DNA of 6,921 bases from Acidobacteriota bacterium. GTDB lineage: Bacteria > Acidobacteriota > Terriglobia > Bryobacterales > JACQDG01. Within the stretch, counting starts at the first letter, position 1. Each line of letters opens with the position of its first letter. Below the pieces are notes generated by a model. It was not told the origin of the DNA. It made no database searches and saw only the letters and a program-made list of their open reading frames with translations. The translations under genes were made by a program, and so were the position numbers. Positions 1 to 4,982 of this stretch are shown piece by piece. The stretch is from positions 1-6,921 of the forward strand of contig JACQDG010000269.1 of NCBI GenBank assembly GCA_016201185.1, written 5' to 3'.

Positions 1-83
1 TCGGGCCAGACGTTTCGGTGGGTTTCTTCATAGTCAGCAATCTTGCCGGGGCGGATTCGTAGAAGAAATGCGTATCGAGGCAT
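1..83 (-). CDS. rhaM: L-rhamnose mutarotase, N-terminal part (runs off left edge)
   Basis: Reading the minus strand from an ATG at 83 gives 27 complete residues, beginning MPRYAFLLRIRPGKIADYEE and continuing THRNVWP, before the window ends. This matches the start of the small RhaM/RhaU mutarotase family (about 105 residues), which interconverts the alpha and beta anomers of L-rhamnose in the cytoplasm. His22 falls exactly where the E. coli enzyme has its catalytic histidine, and it is followed by the typical xxxWP motif. The start is supported by a strong GGAGG eight bases upstream. The gene follows the aminopeptidase stop by 21 bp on the same strand, so the two may share a transcript, although no functional link is evident. 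Other members of the same dimeric alpha/beta-barrel fold cannot be fully excluded from 27 residues. Confidence 0.8.
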   Translation of the reverse strand, partial: MPRYAFLLRIRPGKIADYEETHRNVWP

Positions 84-104
84 GGGGGCGTCCTCCGAAG
101 GCGG

Positions 105-1439
105 CTAGTGCATGGCTCGTTCGACCTCGTCCGGCTCCCGAGGCAGGGCGCCGCTGAGTAATTTGGCCCCGTCTTCCGTCACCAGGACCAGGTCCTCGAT
201 GCGGACCCCCAGCTGCTCCTCGGGCATGTAGATACCCGGCTCCAGAGTGATGACCATGCCGGGCTGGAGCAACGTTTCCGGGCTCGAAGGGTCGTGAACG
301 TCGAGGCCGACGTGGTGGCCGAGGCCGTGGATGAAGTACTTGCCCAAAGGATTCCCTTCGCGGTCCTTCCCGTGGGCATTGATGTAATTGTAGGCGATCT
401 GGTGCAAGCTATTGGGCCCGGTGCGGAGCGACATGCCGGGTTTCGCGGCGGCCAAGGCGGCCTTCTGGGCGCCAAGGACGATCTCGTAAATCTCCCGCTG
501 GCGGGGCGTGAACTTTCCGTTGACCGGGATGGTCCGGGTGATGTCGGTGGCGTAGTGGCCGTATTCGCCGCCTACATCCATCAGGAGCACTTGGCCGTCG
601 TCCATGCGGCGGGAGTTTTCCGAGTAGTGCAGTACGGTGGAGTTGAACCCGCCGCCCACAATCGGCGCGTAAGCCGGCCGCCAGCACCCGCGCTCCAGGA
701 ACACGCTCTCCATGGCGGCGGCGATCTGATATTCGAAAAGCCCCGGCTTGACCCGCTTCCAGGCCGCCAGGTGGGCGGCGATCGTAGTGTCCGTAGCCTT
801 CTGAATCAGGCCGACCTCGCCTGGCGACTTAACCATGCGCATGGCGGTGATGGCCGGCCGGGCGTCGGCAATTTCGGTCAGCGGGGCAAGCTTTTCGAGG
901 CTCGCCGCGCGCTCCGGCTCCGGATCGCGATCGGCGGCCCGAGGGCGCGGTTTGATCGTGTAAATGCGTCCAAAGCCGGCCCCGGCCTTGCTCAGCTCCT
1001 TCTCAAACAGTTCGACGCCGCGCACCGCCTCGAAGCCCGTTTTGTCCCGCAACCCCTCGTCATAGGGACCGATCTTGATGCCCGTCCAGCGCTCCTGCTT
1101 CGGATCGCGCCCCGGCAGGAACAGGATTTGCCGCGGCATCTGGTTGACCTGGTCGAAGACCGGCGAATTTCGCTCCTTCATCGGCGGCGTGAGCATCAGA
1201 ATGGCGCCGGGCTCGTTCCACCCGGTTAGATAGTAAAAATTGTTTTCCTGGCGGAACGGGTTCCGAAGCGTCTCGCCTTCATCGGCCGTGTAACCGAACA
1301 GCACCACGACTCCGTCAGAGAGCTTTTCGAGCAGCCGGGCGCGCCGGCCGGCAAACACTTCCCAGGGCTCGCGGTCCGCCGCCACGGCCAGCGCCACAAG
1401 AAGAATCGTCCCCAGAAGCAGGCGCGCCGTTTTGCGCAT
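105..1439 (-). CDS. pepP: Exported Xaa-Pro aminopeptidase (aminopeptidase P, peptidase family M24B)
   Basis: This 444-residue protein is predicted to remove the N-terminal residue from peptides with proline in second position. Residues 1-21 form a Sec-type signal (MRKTARLLLG, then a Leu/Ala/Val core ending AVAA), so it should act outside the cytoplasm. Residues about 25-190 are the aminopeptidase P N-terminal domain, including NNFYYLTGWNEPGAI. Residues about 205-430 form the pita-bread catalytic domain. The expected dinuclear metal ligands are visible: D288 and D299 (MDVGGEYGHYATDITRT), H375 in HGLGHHVGLDVHD, E400 in TLEPGIY and E415 in VRIED. H271, H371 and H382 also fit the active-site histidines. 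The frame is open to an ATG at 1616, but that would put 59 low-complexity residues before the signal peptide and overlap the divergent gene. The ATG at 1439 is therefore chosen. It has no clear ribosome site, and a -10-like element ends seven bases upstream, suggesting a leaderless message. Confidence 0.93.
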   Translation of the reverse strand: MRKTARLLLGTILLVALAVAADREPWEVFAGRRARLLEKLSDGVVVLFGYTADEGETLRNPFRQENNFYYLTGWNEPGAILMLTPPMKERNSPVFDQVNQMPRQILFLPGRDPKQERWTGIKIGPYDEGLRDKTGFEAVRGVELFEKELSKAGAGFGRIYTIKPRPRAADRDPEPERAASLEKLAPLTEIADARPAITAMRMVKSPGEVGLIQKATDTTIAAHLAAWKRVKPGLFEYQIAAAMESVFLERGCWRPAYAPIVGGGFNSTVLHYSENSRRMDDGQVLLMDVGGEYGHYATDITRTIPVNGKFTPRQREIYEIVLGAQKAALAAAKPGMSLRTGPNSLHQIAYNYINAHGKDREGNPLGKYFIHGLGHHVGLDVHDPSSPETLLQPGMVITLEPGIYMPEEQLGVRIEDLVLVTEDGAKLLSGALPREPDEVERAMH

Positions 1440-1461
1440 GTTTTGCAGTATACAGTACAAT
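1432..1461 (+). promoter_or_regulatory. Candidate promoter for the membrane protein gene
   Basis: On the plus strand TTGCGC (1432-1437) and TACAAT (1456-1461) are separated by 18 bp. This would start transcription near 1468, about 60 bases before the preferred ATG at 1527. The element overlaps the start of the aminopeptidase gene and its oppositely directed promoter, so the two would compete for polymerase. Confidence 0.4.
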
Positions 1462-1475
1462 GGCGGGTTTCTGTC
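1447..1475 (-). promoter_or_regulatory. Candidate promoter for the aminopeptidase gene
   Basis: On the minus strand a good -10 element TATACT (1452-1447) lies 17 bp from a weak -35-like GACAGA (1475-1470). Transcription would begin close to the ATG at 1439, implying a leaderless or nearly leaderless mRNA. It overlaps the plus-strand promoter of the divergent gene. A partly symmetric stretch at 1443-1460 (TTG...CAA ends, central TATA) might be an operator, but the symmetry is imperfect. Confidence 0.4.
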
Positions 1476-1526
1476 CGAAGTGCTGGAGGGAACCCACGGG
1501 GGTCGGGGATGCAAGGAATCGGCCTG

Positions 1527-1910
1527 ATGCTGCGATTTTTCGCGTTTCTTTTCAACCTTGCCCTGGGCCTGTGTCTTTTCCTCCTGACGCTGCTGGTGAT
1601 TTCCACCGGCATTCATAATATCCAGCTCGCCCCGGTTCCCCTGGAGCGATCCACACTCACCTACACCCTGCTGATCGCCTCGATTGGTTCCTTTGTAGGG
1701 ATGGTGCTGGCCCTTCGCCAGGGCCGCGCAACGAAGTTTCCCATGCTGTTCTGGAACCTCCTGATCGTTGCGCTGCTTCTGTGGACGCCCTTGCGCAGCT
1801 CCTTCAGCTTTGCCGGCCCGGATCAGGCGCGGCAGGGTTTCTACATCTTCCTGGCCTCGTTGCTGGCCTTGTGGGGAAGCTGGCTGCAGTGGAGAAGCGG
1901 CGGGCGGTAA
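1527..1910 (+). CDS. Four-helix inner-membrane protein of unknown function
   Basis: The 127-residue product starts MLRFFAFLFNLALGLCLFLL. Four hydrophobic segments stand out: residues about 2-27, 48-67 (LTYTLLIASIGSFVGMVLAL), 74-93 (FPMLFWNLLIVALLLW) and 106-124 (FYIFLASLLALWGSW). The connecting loops are short and the C-terminus is basic. The ATG at 1527 is preferred because AAGGA lies nine bases upstream. An in-frame ATG at 1509 would add six residues, and the more distant start at 1443 would overlap the promoter. I do not recognise the family. The gene diverges from the aminopeptidase, and its stop lies only 4 bp from the stop codon of the convergent pckA fragment, which suggests it was originally the direct neighbour of pckA. 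Confidence 0.7.
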   Translation: MLRFFAFLFNLALGLCLFLLTLLVISTGIHNIQLAPVPLERSTLTYTLLIASIGSFVGMVLALRQGRATKFPMLFWNLLIVALLLWTPLRSSFSFAGPDQARQGFYIFLASLLALWGSWLQWRSGGR

Positions 1911-1914
1911 ACGG

Positions 1915-2132
1915 CTACCCCTGCGGTCCGGTGCAGCGGATTTCCTCGCTCACGTTCGAAAATTTCTCAAAGTTCTTCCGAAACCGGCCGGCCAGATCGC
2001 TCGCAGCGTGGTCGTAAGCGACCGGATCGGTCCACTGGGCACGGGCATCGAGCACCTGTGGCGGCACGTCGGGACAGGAGCGCGGCACATGCACGCCGAA
2101 CACCGGGTGCTTGACATATTCCACCTGGCTCA
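1915..2132 (-). pseudogene. pckA (fragment): Truncated second copy of the pckA 3' end
   Basis: This 218-bp stretch encodes the last 72 residues of PEP carboxykinase, from SQVEYVKHPVFGVHVP to a TAG stop. It matches 4983-5200 in the same orientation. Similarity begins exactly at the stop codon and ends abruptly at 2132; the upstream 460 residues of the enzyme, with all catalytic motifs, are absent. An ATG at 2133 or GTG at 2139 lets it be read as a short ORF, but there is no ribosome site. I count 15 differences in 218 positions: 12 in third codon positions and 3 that change residues (Lys for Glu, Ser for Gly, Thr for Ala). The longest identical block is 1985-2040 (56 bp). It is probably the displaced original gene end or the remnant of another pckA. 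Confidence 0.9.
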
Positions 2133-2211
2133 TTCGCACTGCCGCAGGCTGGCGAATCGACTGTCCCGCTCAAGGACCGAGGGAACGCAACAATGGCTCC
2201 TTTCTCTTGGC

Positions 2212-2225
2212 TTGAAGAGGTTCAA
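2212..2225. repeat. Short inverted repeat upstream of the ARPP-1-like gene
   Basis: TTGAA and TTCAA flank a four-base centre (GAGG), giving a 14-bp palindrome about 20 bp upstream of the -35 element at 2245. It could be an operator, but arms of 5 bp are common by chance. Confidence 0.25.
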
Positions 2226-2244
2226 CGAGCTTTTCACACCACCA

Positions 2245-2274
2245 TTGAATCCAGAGCAGCTATCGGAGTATACT
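2245..2274 (+). promoter_or_regulatory. Promoter of the ARPP-1-like gene
   Basis: TTGAAT (2245-2250) and TATACT (2269-2274) are separated by 18 bp and resemble a housekeeping sigma promoter. Transcription would start near 2281, giving a leader of about 42 bases before the GTG start and its ribosome site. The promoter lies inside the putative island, so the gene should be expressed independently of the flanking chromosome. Confidence 0.55.
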
Positions 2275-2322
2275 TCGGCATAGACGGCCGTGGGCGCACC
2301 CAGCAAGTACAAGGAGGCTGCA

Positions 2323-3378
2323 GTGCCAAACCAATCTTCCGGCACACTCGACGCGCTGAAACGCGTGGAAATTACCGGGCACCAGCAACACGGTTCAATC
2401 GAGATCTTTCATTTGCGTTGGCCCGGCAGCAACGGGCTCGACTATGTCACGCTGGACGAAGCGCTCGAGGCCAGGTGGATCGAAATCACGGAATTCACTG
2501 AGGCCGGTCAGGTGCCACGTATCAAGATCGACAACCGCTCGGATCACCTGGTGTTCCTGATGGCGGGCGAACAGCTCGTCGGATGCAAGCAGAATCGCGT
2601 TCTGAATGCCAGCATCATGGTTCCCGCTCGCAGCGAGATGCCGCTCCCCGTGACCTGTGTGGAGCGCGGCCGTTGGGGATATAGCAGCCGAGGTTTTTCG
2701 AGCGGGCACAGTTCGTCCCATTACAGACTTCGAGCGATGATGGCAGCACAGGCCGCGGAAAGCTATCGGCAGGAGGGTGTGCCGGAAGCGGGTCAGCGGG
2801 CCGTCTGGCGTGAGGTGTCCCGAAAGCTAGGGGTGATGGGTTCTAAGTCCCCCTCAGACGCGCTGCAGGAGGTGTTCGGCGATTACGACCGGGAACTGCA
2901 AGAATCGGTGGAGAAACTTCCAGCGCCTGCGGGGTGCAGTGGCGCGGTGTTCGTTGTGGCAGGGCGCATCGCCGGCGCGGACCTGTTCGACAACCCAGAC
3001 ACACTCCGCAAGCTCTGGCCAAAGCTCATTCAGAGCTGCACCATCGACGCATTGGAGCCGTTAACAGAGAGCCCGGCTGCGATCGCGCCGGAAGAGATTT
3101 CAAGCTGGCTGGAGAGGGGTGCGAGGGCCACGCAAGAGTCTTTTCCATCACCGGGGGTCGGCCAGGACGTGCGCATCGAGGGTGAAGACTTAATTGGCGC
3201 CTGTCTGGTTGTCGAGGATCACCCGGTCCACATGGAACTGTTTCGCCGCACCGAGCCGCGACGGACGCAGGCGAGCGGACAGGTCGGCGCGGAACCGCAA
3301 CAACCAGCGAGCGCCGATGGCCCTGCCCCCGAGGCCGGCGGTCGGCGTCAGAGTTGGCTGCGTCGCCTATTCTGGTAG
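2323..3378 (+). CDS. ARPP-1-like (DUF6569-type) domain protein
   Basis: The 351-residue soluble protein has the hallmark block of the ARPP-1 family (ARG and rhodanese-phosphatase-superfamily-associated protein): YVTLDEALEARWIEITE at 41-57, VPRIKIDNRSDHLVFLMAGE at about 64-83, then QLVGCKQNRVLNASIMVPAR and LPVTCVERGRW to residue 118. A helical middle (RLRAMMAAQAAESYRQ, QRAVWREVSRKL) and a C-terminal HMELFR follow. Residues about 310-345 are a disordered Pro/Gln/Arg tail ending SWLRRLFW. No catalytic residues are established. The family was named for co-occurrence with ADP-ribosyl-glycohydrolase-type genes, so a role in NAD or ADP-ribose chemistry is speculative. The GTG at 2323 is chosen because AAGGAGG ends five bases upstream; an earlier in-frame GTG at 2290 would place that site inside the gene. 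It is the largest gene of the putative island. My family assignment is from memory of the motif. Confidence 0.75.
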   Translation: MPNQSSGTLDALKRVEITGHQQHGSIEIFHLRWPGSNGLDYVTLDEALEARWIEITEFTEAGQVPRIKIDNRSDHLVFLMAGEQLVGCKQNRVLNASIMVPARSEMPLPVTCVERGRWGYSSRGFSSGHSSSHYRLRAMMAAQAAESYRQEGVPEAGQRAVWREVSRKLGVMGSKSPSDALQEVFGDYDRELQESVEKLPAPAGCSGAVFVVAGRIAGADLFDNPDTLRKLWPKLIQSCTIDALEPLTESPAAIAPEEISSWLERGARATQESFPSPGVGQDVRIEGEDLIGACLVVEDHPVHMELFRRTEPRRTQASGQVGAEPQQPASADGPAPEAGGRRQSWLRRLFW

Positions 3379-3438
3379 AGGAGCCGTAACCAGCTCCCAC
3401 CCCGTATCCTACAGAAGTTTGACCTGTTGATGCCTTTT

Positions 3439-3467
3439 CGGGCTGCGGATCTTGCGAGATCTGCCCG
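3439..3467. terminator. Hairpin between convergent genes, possible bidirectional terminator
   Basis: CGGGC (3439-3443) pairs with GCCCG (3463-3467), and inside this GGATCT (3447-3452) pairs with AGATCT (3457-3462), with one G-U pair, around a TGCG loop. A three-base bulge separates the two stem parts. It lies 60 bp past the ARPP-1-like stop and 7 bp past the stop of the convergent small membrane gene. Neither strand has a following T-run, so a classical intrinsic terminator is not shown. Confidence 0.35.
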
Positions 3468-3473
3468 TTCACA

Positions 3474-3590
3474 TCAGGTGACCAGGAAGTATCCGCTGAC
3501 GAGTAGCGCTGCAAAAGCGATGCAGCCGGCGATGAGGCCCCAGGGTACACCCGTGCGCTCTTCTATGAGGGCGGTCTTGAACATGGTCAT
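3474..3590 (-). CDS. Small single-helix membrane protein
   Basis: A minus-strand frame from the ATG at 3590 encodes 38 residues: MTMFKTALIEERTGVPWG at the N-terminus, then one hydrophobic helix at about residues 19-37 (LIAGCIAFAALLVSGYFLV), ending in Thr and TGA. A strong AAGGAG lies upstream (3600-3595). It is three bases from the first ATG but nine from the second ATG at 3584, so translation may really start at 3584 and give 36 residues. The combination of a strong ribosome site and an N-in/C-out single-span layout argues for a real small membrane protein. I do not recognise it; such proteins are often accessory subunits of membrane complexes, but no partner gene is present here. It converges on the ARPP-1-like gene across a hairpin. 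Confidence 0.6.
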   Translation of the reverse strand: MTMFKTALIEERTGVPWGLIAGCIAFAALLVSGYFLVT

Positions 3591-3600
3591 TTGCTCCTTA

Positions 3601-3760
3601 AGAAGATTAGACGGAGCTGCAGGCCGTTTTGTTCACCCGCATCGTAAAAAATCTATCGGCGAACGCCCGCTCGATCCGGCTGATGCCGTAAAGCTAAAGA
3701 CAGGGAAACGCGCGTTCCGCACGGAAGGGGTGTGGACATGGCCCATTGCTCCTCTGTTCC
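3601..3760. other. Divergent intergenic region, no gene seen
   Basis: This stretch separates the small membrane gene (minus) from the hypothetical gene pair (plus). I see no convincing coding frame. Read on the minus strand it would form the leader of the small membrane gene and contains short hairpins, for example CGGC/GCCG around ATCA near 3680 and GGC/GCC around GTTC near 3660, as well as an A/T-rich TTTTTT run near 3650. It does not match a riboswitch class I know, and I could not place a convincing minus-strand promoter. Confidence 0.4.
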
Positions 3761-3789
3761 TTGACCGTTTGCAATCGAGCCGCTACAGT
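3761..3789 (+). promoter_or_regulatory. Promoter of the hypothetical gene pair
   Basis: TTGACC (3761-3766) and TACAGT (3784-3789) are separated by an ideal 17 bp. The predicted start site is near 3796. This is the best housekeeping-type promoter in the window and points at the genes at 3889-4095 and 4088-4414. Confidence 0.6.
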
Positions 3790-3888
3790 ACGAGAAAAGG
3801 CCGTGCAGCACCGGCTGGCGCTTACCCACCATGAATAACAATTCTAACCGCCAACTACTGGCGAGGGTGGCTAAGGCGATTCGTCGCT

Positions 3889-4095
3889 TTGGCGTTCTAC
3901 ACCGGTCAGCCTGGCTATAGCCGGATCACTGCTGAGGAAATGAGGCTGATCATGAAGAATGCCGCGGATCATGTCTACGCGCTGCTGTGTCTCAAGGAGG
4001 AAAACCCGGAGAAGTACGAGTCCCAGATCAGATTTGGGGAACTCTACACCACCAGGTGGGATGAACCTCGCGTTCCGGGAGGTCCAAGTGCGTGA
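3889..4095 (+). CDS. Small conserved-looking hypothetical protein, start uncertain
   Basis: The frame encodes a 68-residue soluble protein reading AFYTGQPGYSRITAEEMRLI, then KNAADHVYALLCLKEENPEK, YESQIRFGELYTTRWDEP and a short tail. The composition (charged helix, aromatic motif FGELYTTRWDEP) looks like real protein rather than a shadow frame. Its stop overlaps the next gene by 8 bp, implying translational coupling. The start is a problem: the only usual start codon is TTG at 3889, with no good ribosome site. The frame is open upstream to 3835 without ATG, GTG or another TTG. An ATG at 3831 in another frame gives MNNNSNRQLLARVAKAIRRF, and a +1 shift near 3882 would fuse this to VALAFYTGQPGYSR. 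The 5' part may therefore be frameshifted, or a rare start may be used. I know no function. Confidence 0.55.
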   Translation: MAFYTGQPGYSRITAEEMRLIMKNAADHVYALLCLKEENPEKYESQIRFGELYTTRWDEPRVPGGPSA

Positions 4096-4414
4096 GCTGA
4101 ATCGCTCGGCGATTGTGGTCACGCCGAAACAGCCATTCCTCGAGTGGCTCCATTCCGTGGACCCCACAAGTTCGGACCTGACACTACATGATCTGGGTCG
4201 GGAGCCGATCATTTACCTGGTACCCGAATGTGAGAGTGAGGAAGCTTTCGCTGACAGCCTACGGGAGATGTTCCCTGTCATCTTCGAAGATCAGCTTGCA
4301 GGCTGGTGGACCGACCAATCGGCGTGGCCAGTGAATCGGACACTCGACACCTTCCAGGCGTGGTTCGACTGCCAATTTCATTCGATGGTGATGGACCTCC
4401 AGGATGAGCTATGA
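4088..4414 (+). CDS. Hypothetical acidic protein, second gene of the pair
   Basis: The 108-residue product begins (V/M)RELNRSAIVVTPKQPFLEW and contains LTLHDLGREPIIYLVPE, a Glu-rich segment (CESEEAFADSLREMFPVIFE), DQLAGWWTDQSAWP and TFQAWFDCQFHSMVMDL near the C-terminus. It is soluble, acidic and Trp-rich. The pattern resembles hypothetical proteins of about 110-120 residues in many Gram-negative genomes that I cannot tie to a named domain or function. GTG at 4088 is preferred because GGGAGG ends five bases upstream (4077-4082). An ATG at 4061 would add nine residues, with a poorer site and a longer overlap. The 8-bp overlap with the preceding gene and the shared promoter at 3761 indicate a two-gene operon. 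Confidence 0.7.
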   Translation: MRELNRSAIVVTPKQPFLEWLHSVDPTSSDLTLHDLGREPIIYLVPECESEEAFADSLREMFPVIFEDQLAGWWTDQSAWPVNRTLDTFQAWFDCQFHSMVMDLQDEL

Positions 4415-4447
4415 TCCAGGACCGACTGTAAGGGCTACCCTCCGGTG

Positions 4448-4460
4448 ACGTAACTTACGT
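4448..4460. repeat. Perfect 6-bp inverted repeat with one-base centre
   Basis: ACGTAA-C-TTACGT lies 34 bp after the stop of the gene at 4088-4414. It has the size of a dimeric regulator site, but it sits between convergent frames where no promoter is evident. Confidence 0.4.
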
Positions 4461-4464
4461 GATT

Positions 4465-4482
4465 CCGGCCAGGCCGGCCAGG
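4465..4482. repeat. Tandem 9-bp repeat, two copies
   Basis: CCGGCCAGG occurs twice in direct succession, immediately after the palindrome at 4448-4460. The unit contains the self-complementary GGCC, so the RNA could fold into short alternative hairpins. It may help end transcription of the converging frames, but no T-run follows. Confidence 0.5.
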
Positions 4483-4494
4483 CTGAGATGAATC

Positions 4495-4686
4495 CTACCA
4501 CTTCGCAACAATCTGGAAAGGCGAGGACCGCGAAAGTCCCCGTATAGCGGTTCTAACTTCGTCCAGTAGTGCCCACATTTCCGGAAATCGATCATACGCT
4601 CGCTCGAAATCTAGCTGAGTCATGTGATTTTTCAGAGGTTCGAACCGTCGCTGAATCTCGCAAACGACGAAAGCCGCTTCCCACAT
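4495..4686 (-). CDS. Doubtful small ORF, 63 residues
   Basis: The minus-strand frame from the ATG at 4686 to the TAG at 4495 encodes MWEAAFVVCEIQRRFEPLKN, then HMTQLDFERAYDRFPEMWAL, LDEVRTAIRG and a short tail. The amphipathic helical composition looks protein-like. However, there is no ribosome site before the ATG. The frame extends upstream only to a stop near 4762 without another common start, and third codon positions are not GC-biased as in the flanking genes. It may be a real small island gene, the end of a decayed gene, or chance. I recognise no family. Confidence 0.35.
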   Translation of the reverse strand: MWEAAFVVCEIQRRFEPLKNHMTQLDFERAYDRFPEMWALLDEVRTAIRGLSRSSPFQIVAKW

Positions 4687-4982
4687 AGGGATCGTGACGG
4701 GCCTGTCGCCTTCTGCCCTGCGTGTGCGCGCCGTTCCTGCGACACACAGCGGCGATAGCGATCACCGGCGCTTCAGGCGCCGCGCATGGGTTAGTCGGCC
4801 GTCAACTGCATCCTTCATCGTTTGCGGAGTGTCCGACTTGGGCAGCCAACCTCTCGTGCCCTTGTTAACCAACTCCGGCAAAACCCGCCAAATTTTTGCG
4901 ACGTGTCCGGCTTAGGTCTACCAAGCGTCCGTTCGTATTAACCAACTGCGGAGAAACCGACTCACACCTGATACCTTGGCAC
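4687..4982. other. Non-coding stretch at the right end of the island
   Basis: No convincing coding frame is visible in these 296 bp. They hold a 6-bp stem with a five-base loop at 4766-4782 (CGGCGC / GCGCCG, no T-run) and the imperfect direct repeats at 4821-4958. The stretch ends at the pckA stop codon. This is where an element end or attachment arm would be expected if the segment 2133-4982 was inserted. Confidence 0.5.
4821..4958. repeat. Imperfect direct repeat of about 65 bp, two copies
   Basis: Unit one (4821-4885) and unit two (4895-4958) align along their whole length with one small length difference. Shared blocks are TTTGCG, GTGTCCG, CTT-GG, CCAA, TTAACCAACT, CGG and AAACC. The period is 73-74 bp. 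The middle of each unit has diverged most. Neither unit has a recognisable gene. They could be recombinase arm sites, element ends, or a decayed repeat family. The right unit ends 25 bp before the pckA stop codon. Confidence 0.65.

Larger units (their letters stand above)
2133..4982. mobile_element. Putative 2.85-kb island bounded by direct pckA 3'-end copies
   Basis: The segment lies between two direct copies of the pckA 3' end and contains only small accessory genes with mixed orientation. The arrangement is what results when an element integrates into the 3' end of a gene and supplies a replacement end: the intact pckA keeps a full reading frame and the displaced end stays at the far side. 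Integration of prophage e14 in E. coli icd is the established precedent. Against this, no integrase, transposase or plasmid gene is present, and no short att core can be defined within the 56-bp identical block. A gene replacement or a partial duplication with deletion would look similar. The call rests on geometry only. Confidence 0.4.

Noticed and set aside
294..1229. 311-residue plus-strand open frame
   Set aside because: It lies antisense to the aminopeptidase, which has clear catalytic motifs. The frame stays open because of GC-rich codon bias, and its translation is repetitive Arg/Gly/Val/Ala without a recognisable fold.
1440..1616. Longer N-terminus for the aminopeptidase from the ATG at 1616
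   Set aside because: It would put 59 Gln/Lys/Arg-rich residues before an obvious signal peptide and overlap the divergent membrane gene and both promoters.
2130..2345. Minus-strand 71-residue frame
   Set aside because: It covers the promoter, the ribosome site and the first codons of the ARPP-1-like gene and has no initiation signals.
3591..3700. Riboswitch in the leader of the small membrane gene
   Set aside because: Short hairpins can be drawn, but no conserved core of a riboswitch class I know is present.
3427..3834. 135-residue plus-strand open frame
   Set aside because: It runs over the antisense of the small membrane gene and the promoter at 3761. It has no ribosome site and its composition is not protein-like.
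4821..4958. Integron attC sites
   Set aside because: GTTAAC-like pieces occur in the repeats, but the required GTTRRRY and RYYYAAC ends and a long imperfect palindrome are not there, and no integron integrase is seen.
4821..4958. CRISPR array
   Set aside because: There are only two diverged units with no spacer of uniform length and no cas gene.
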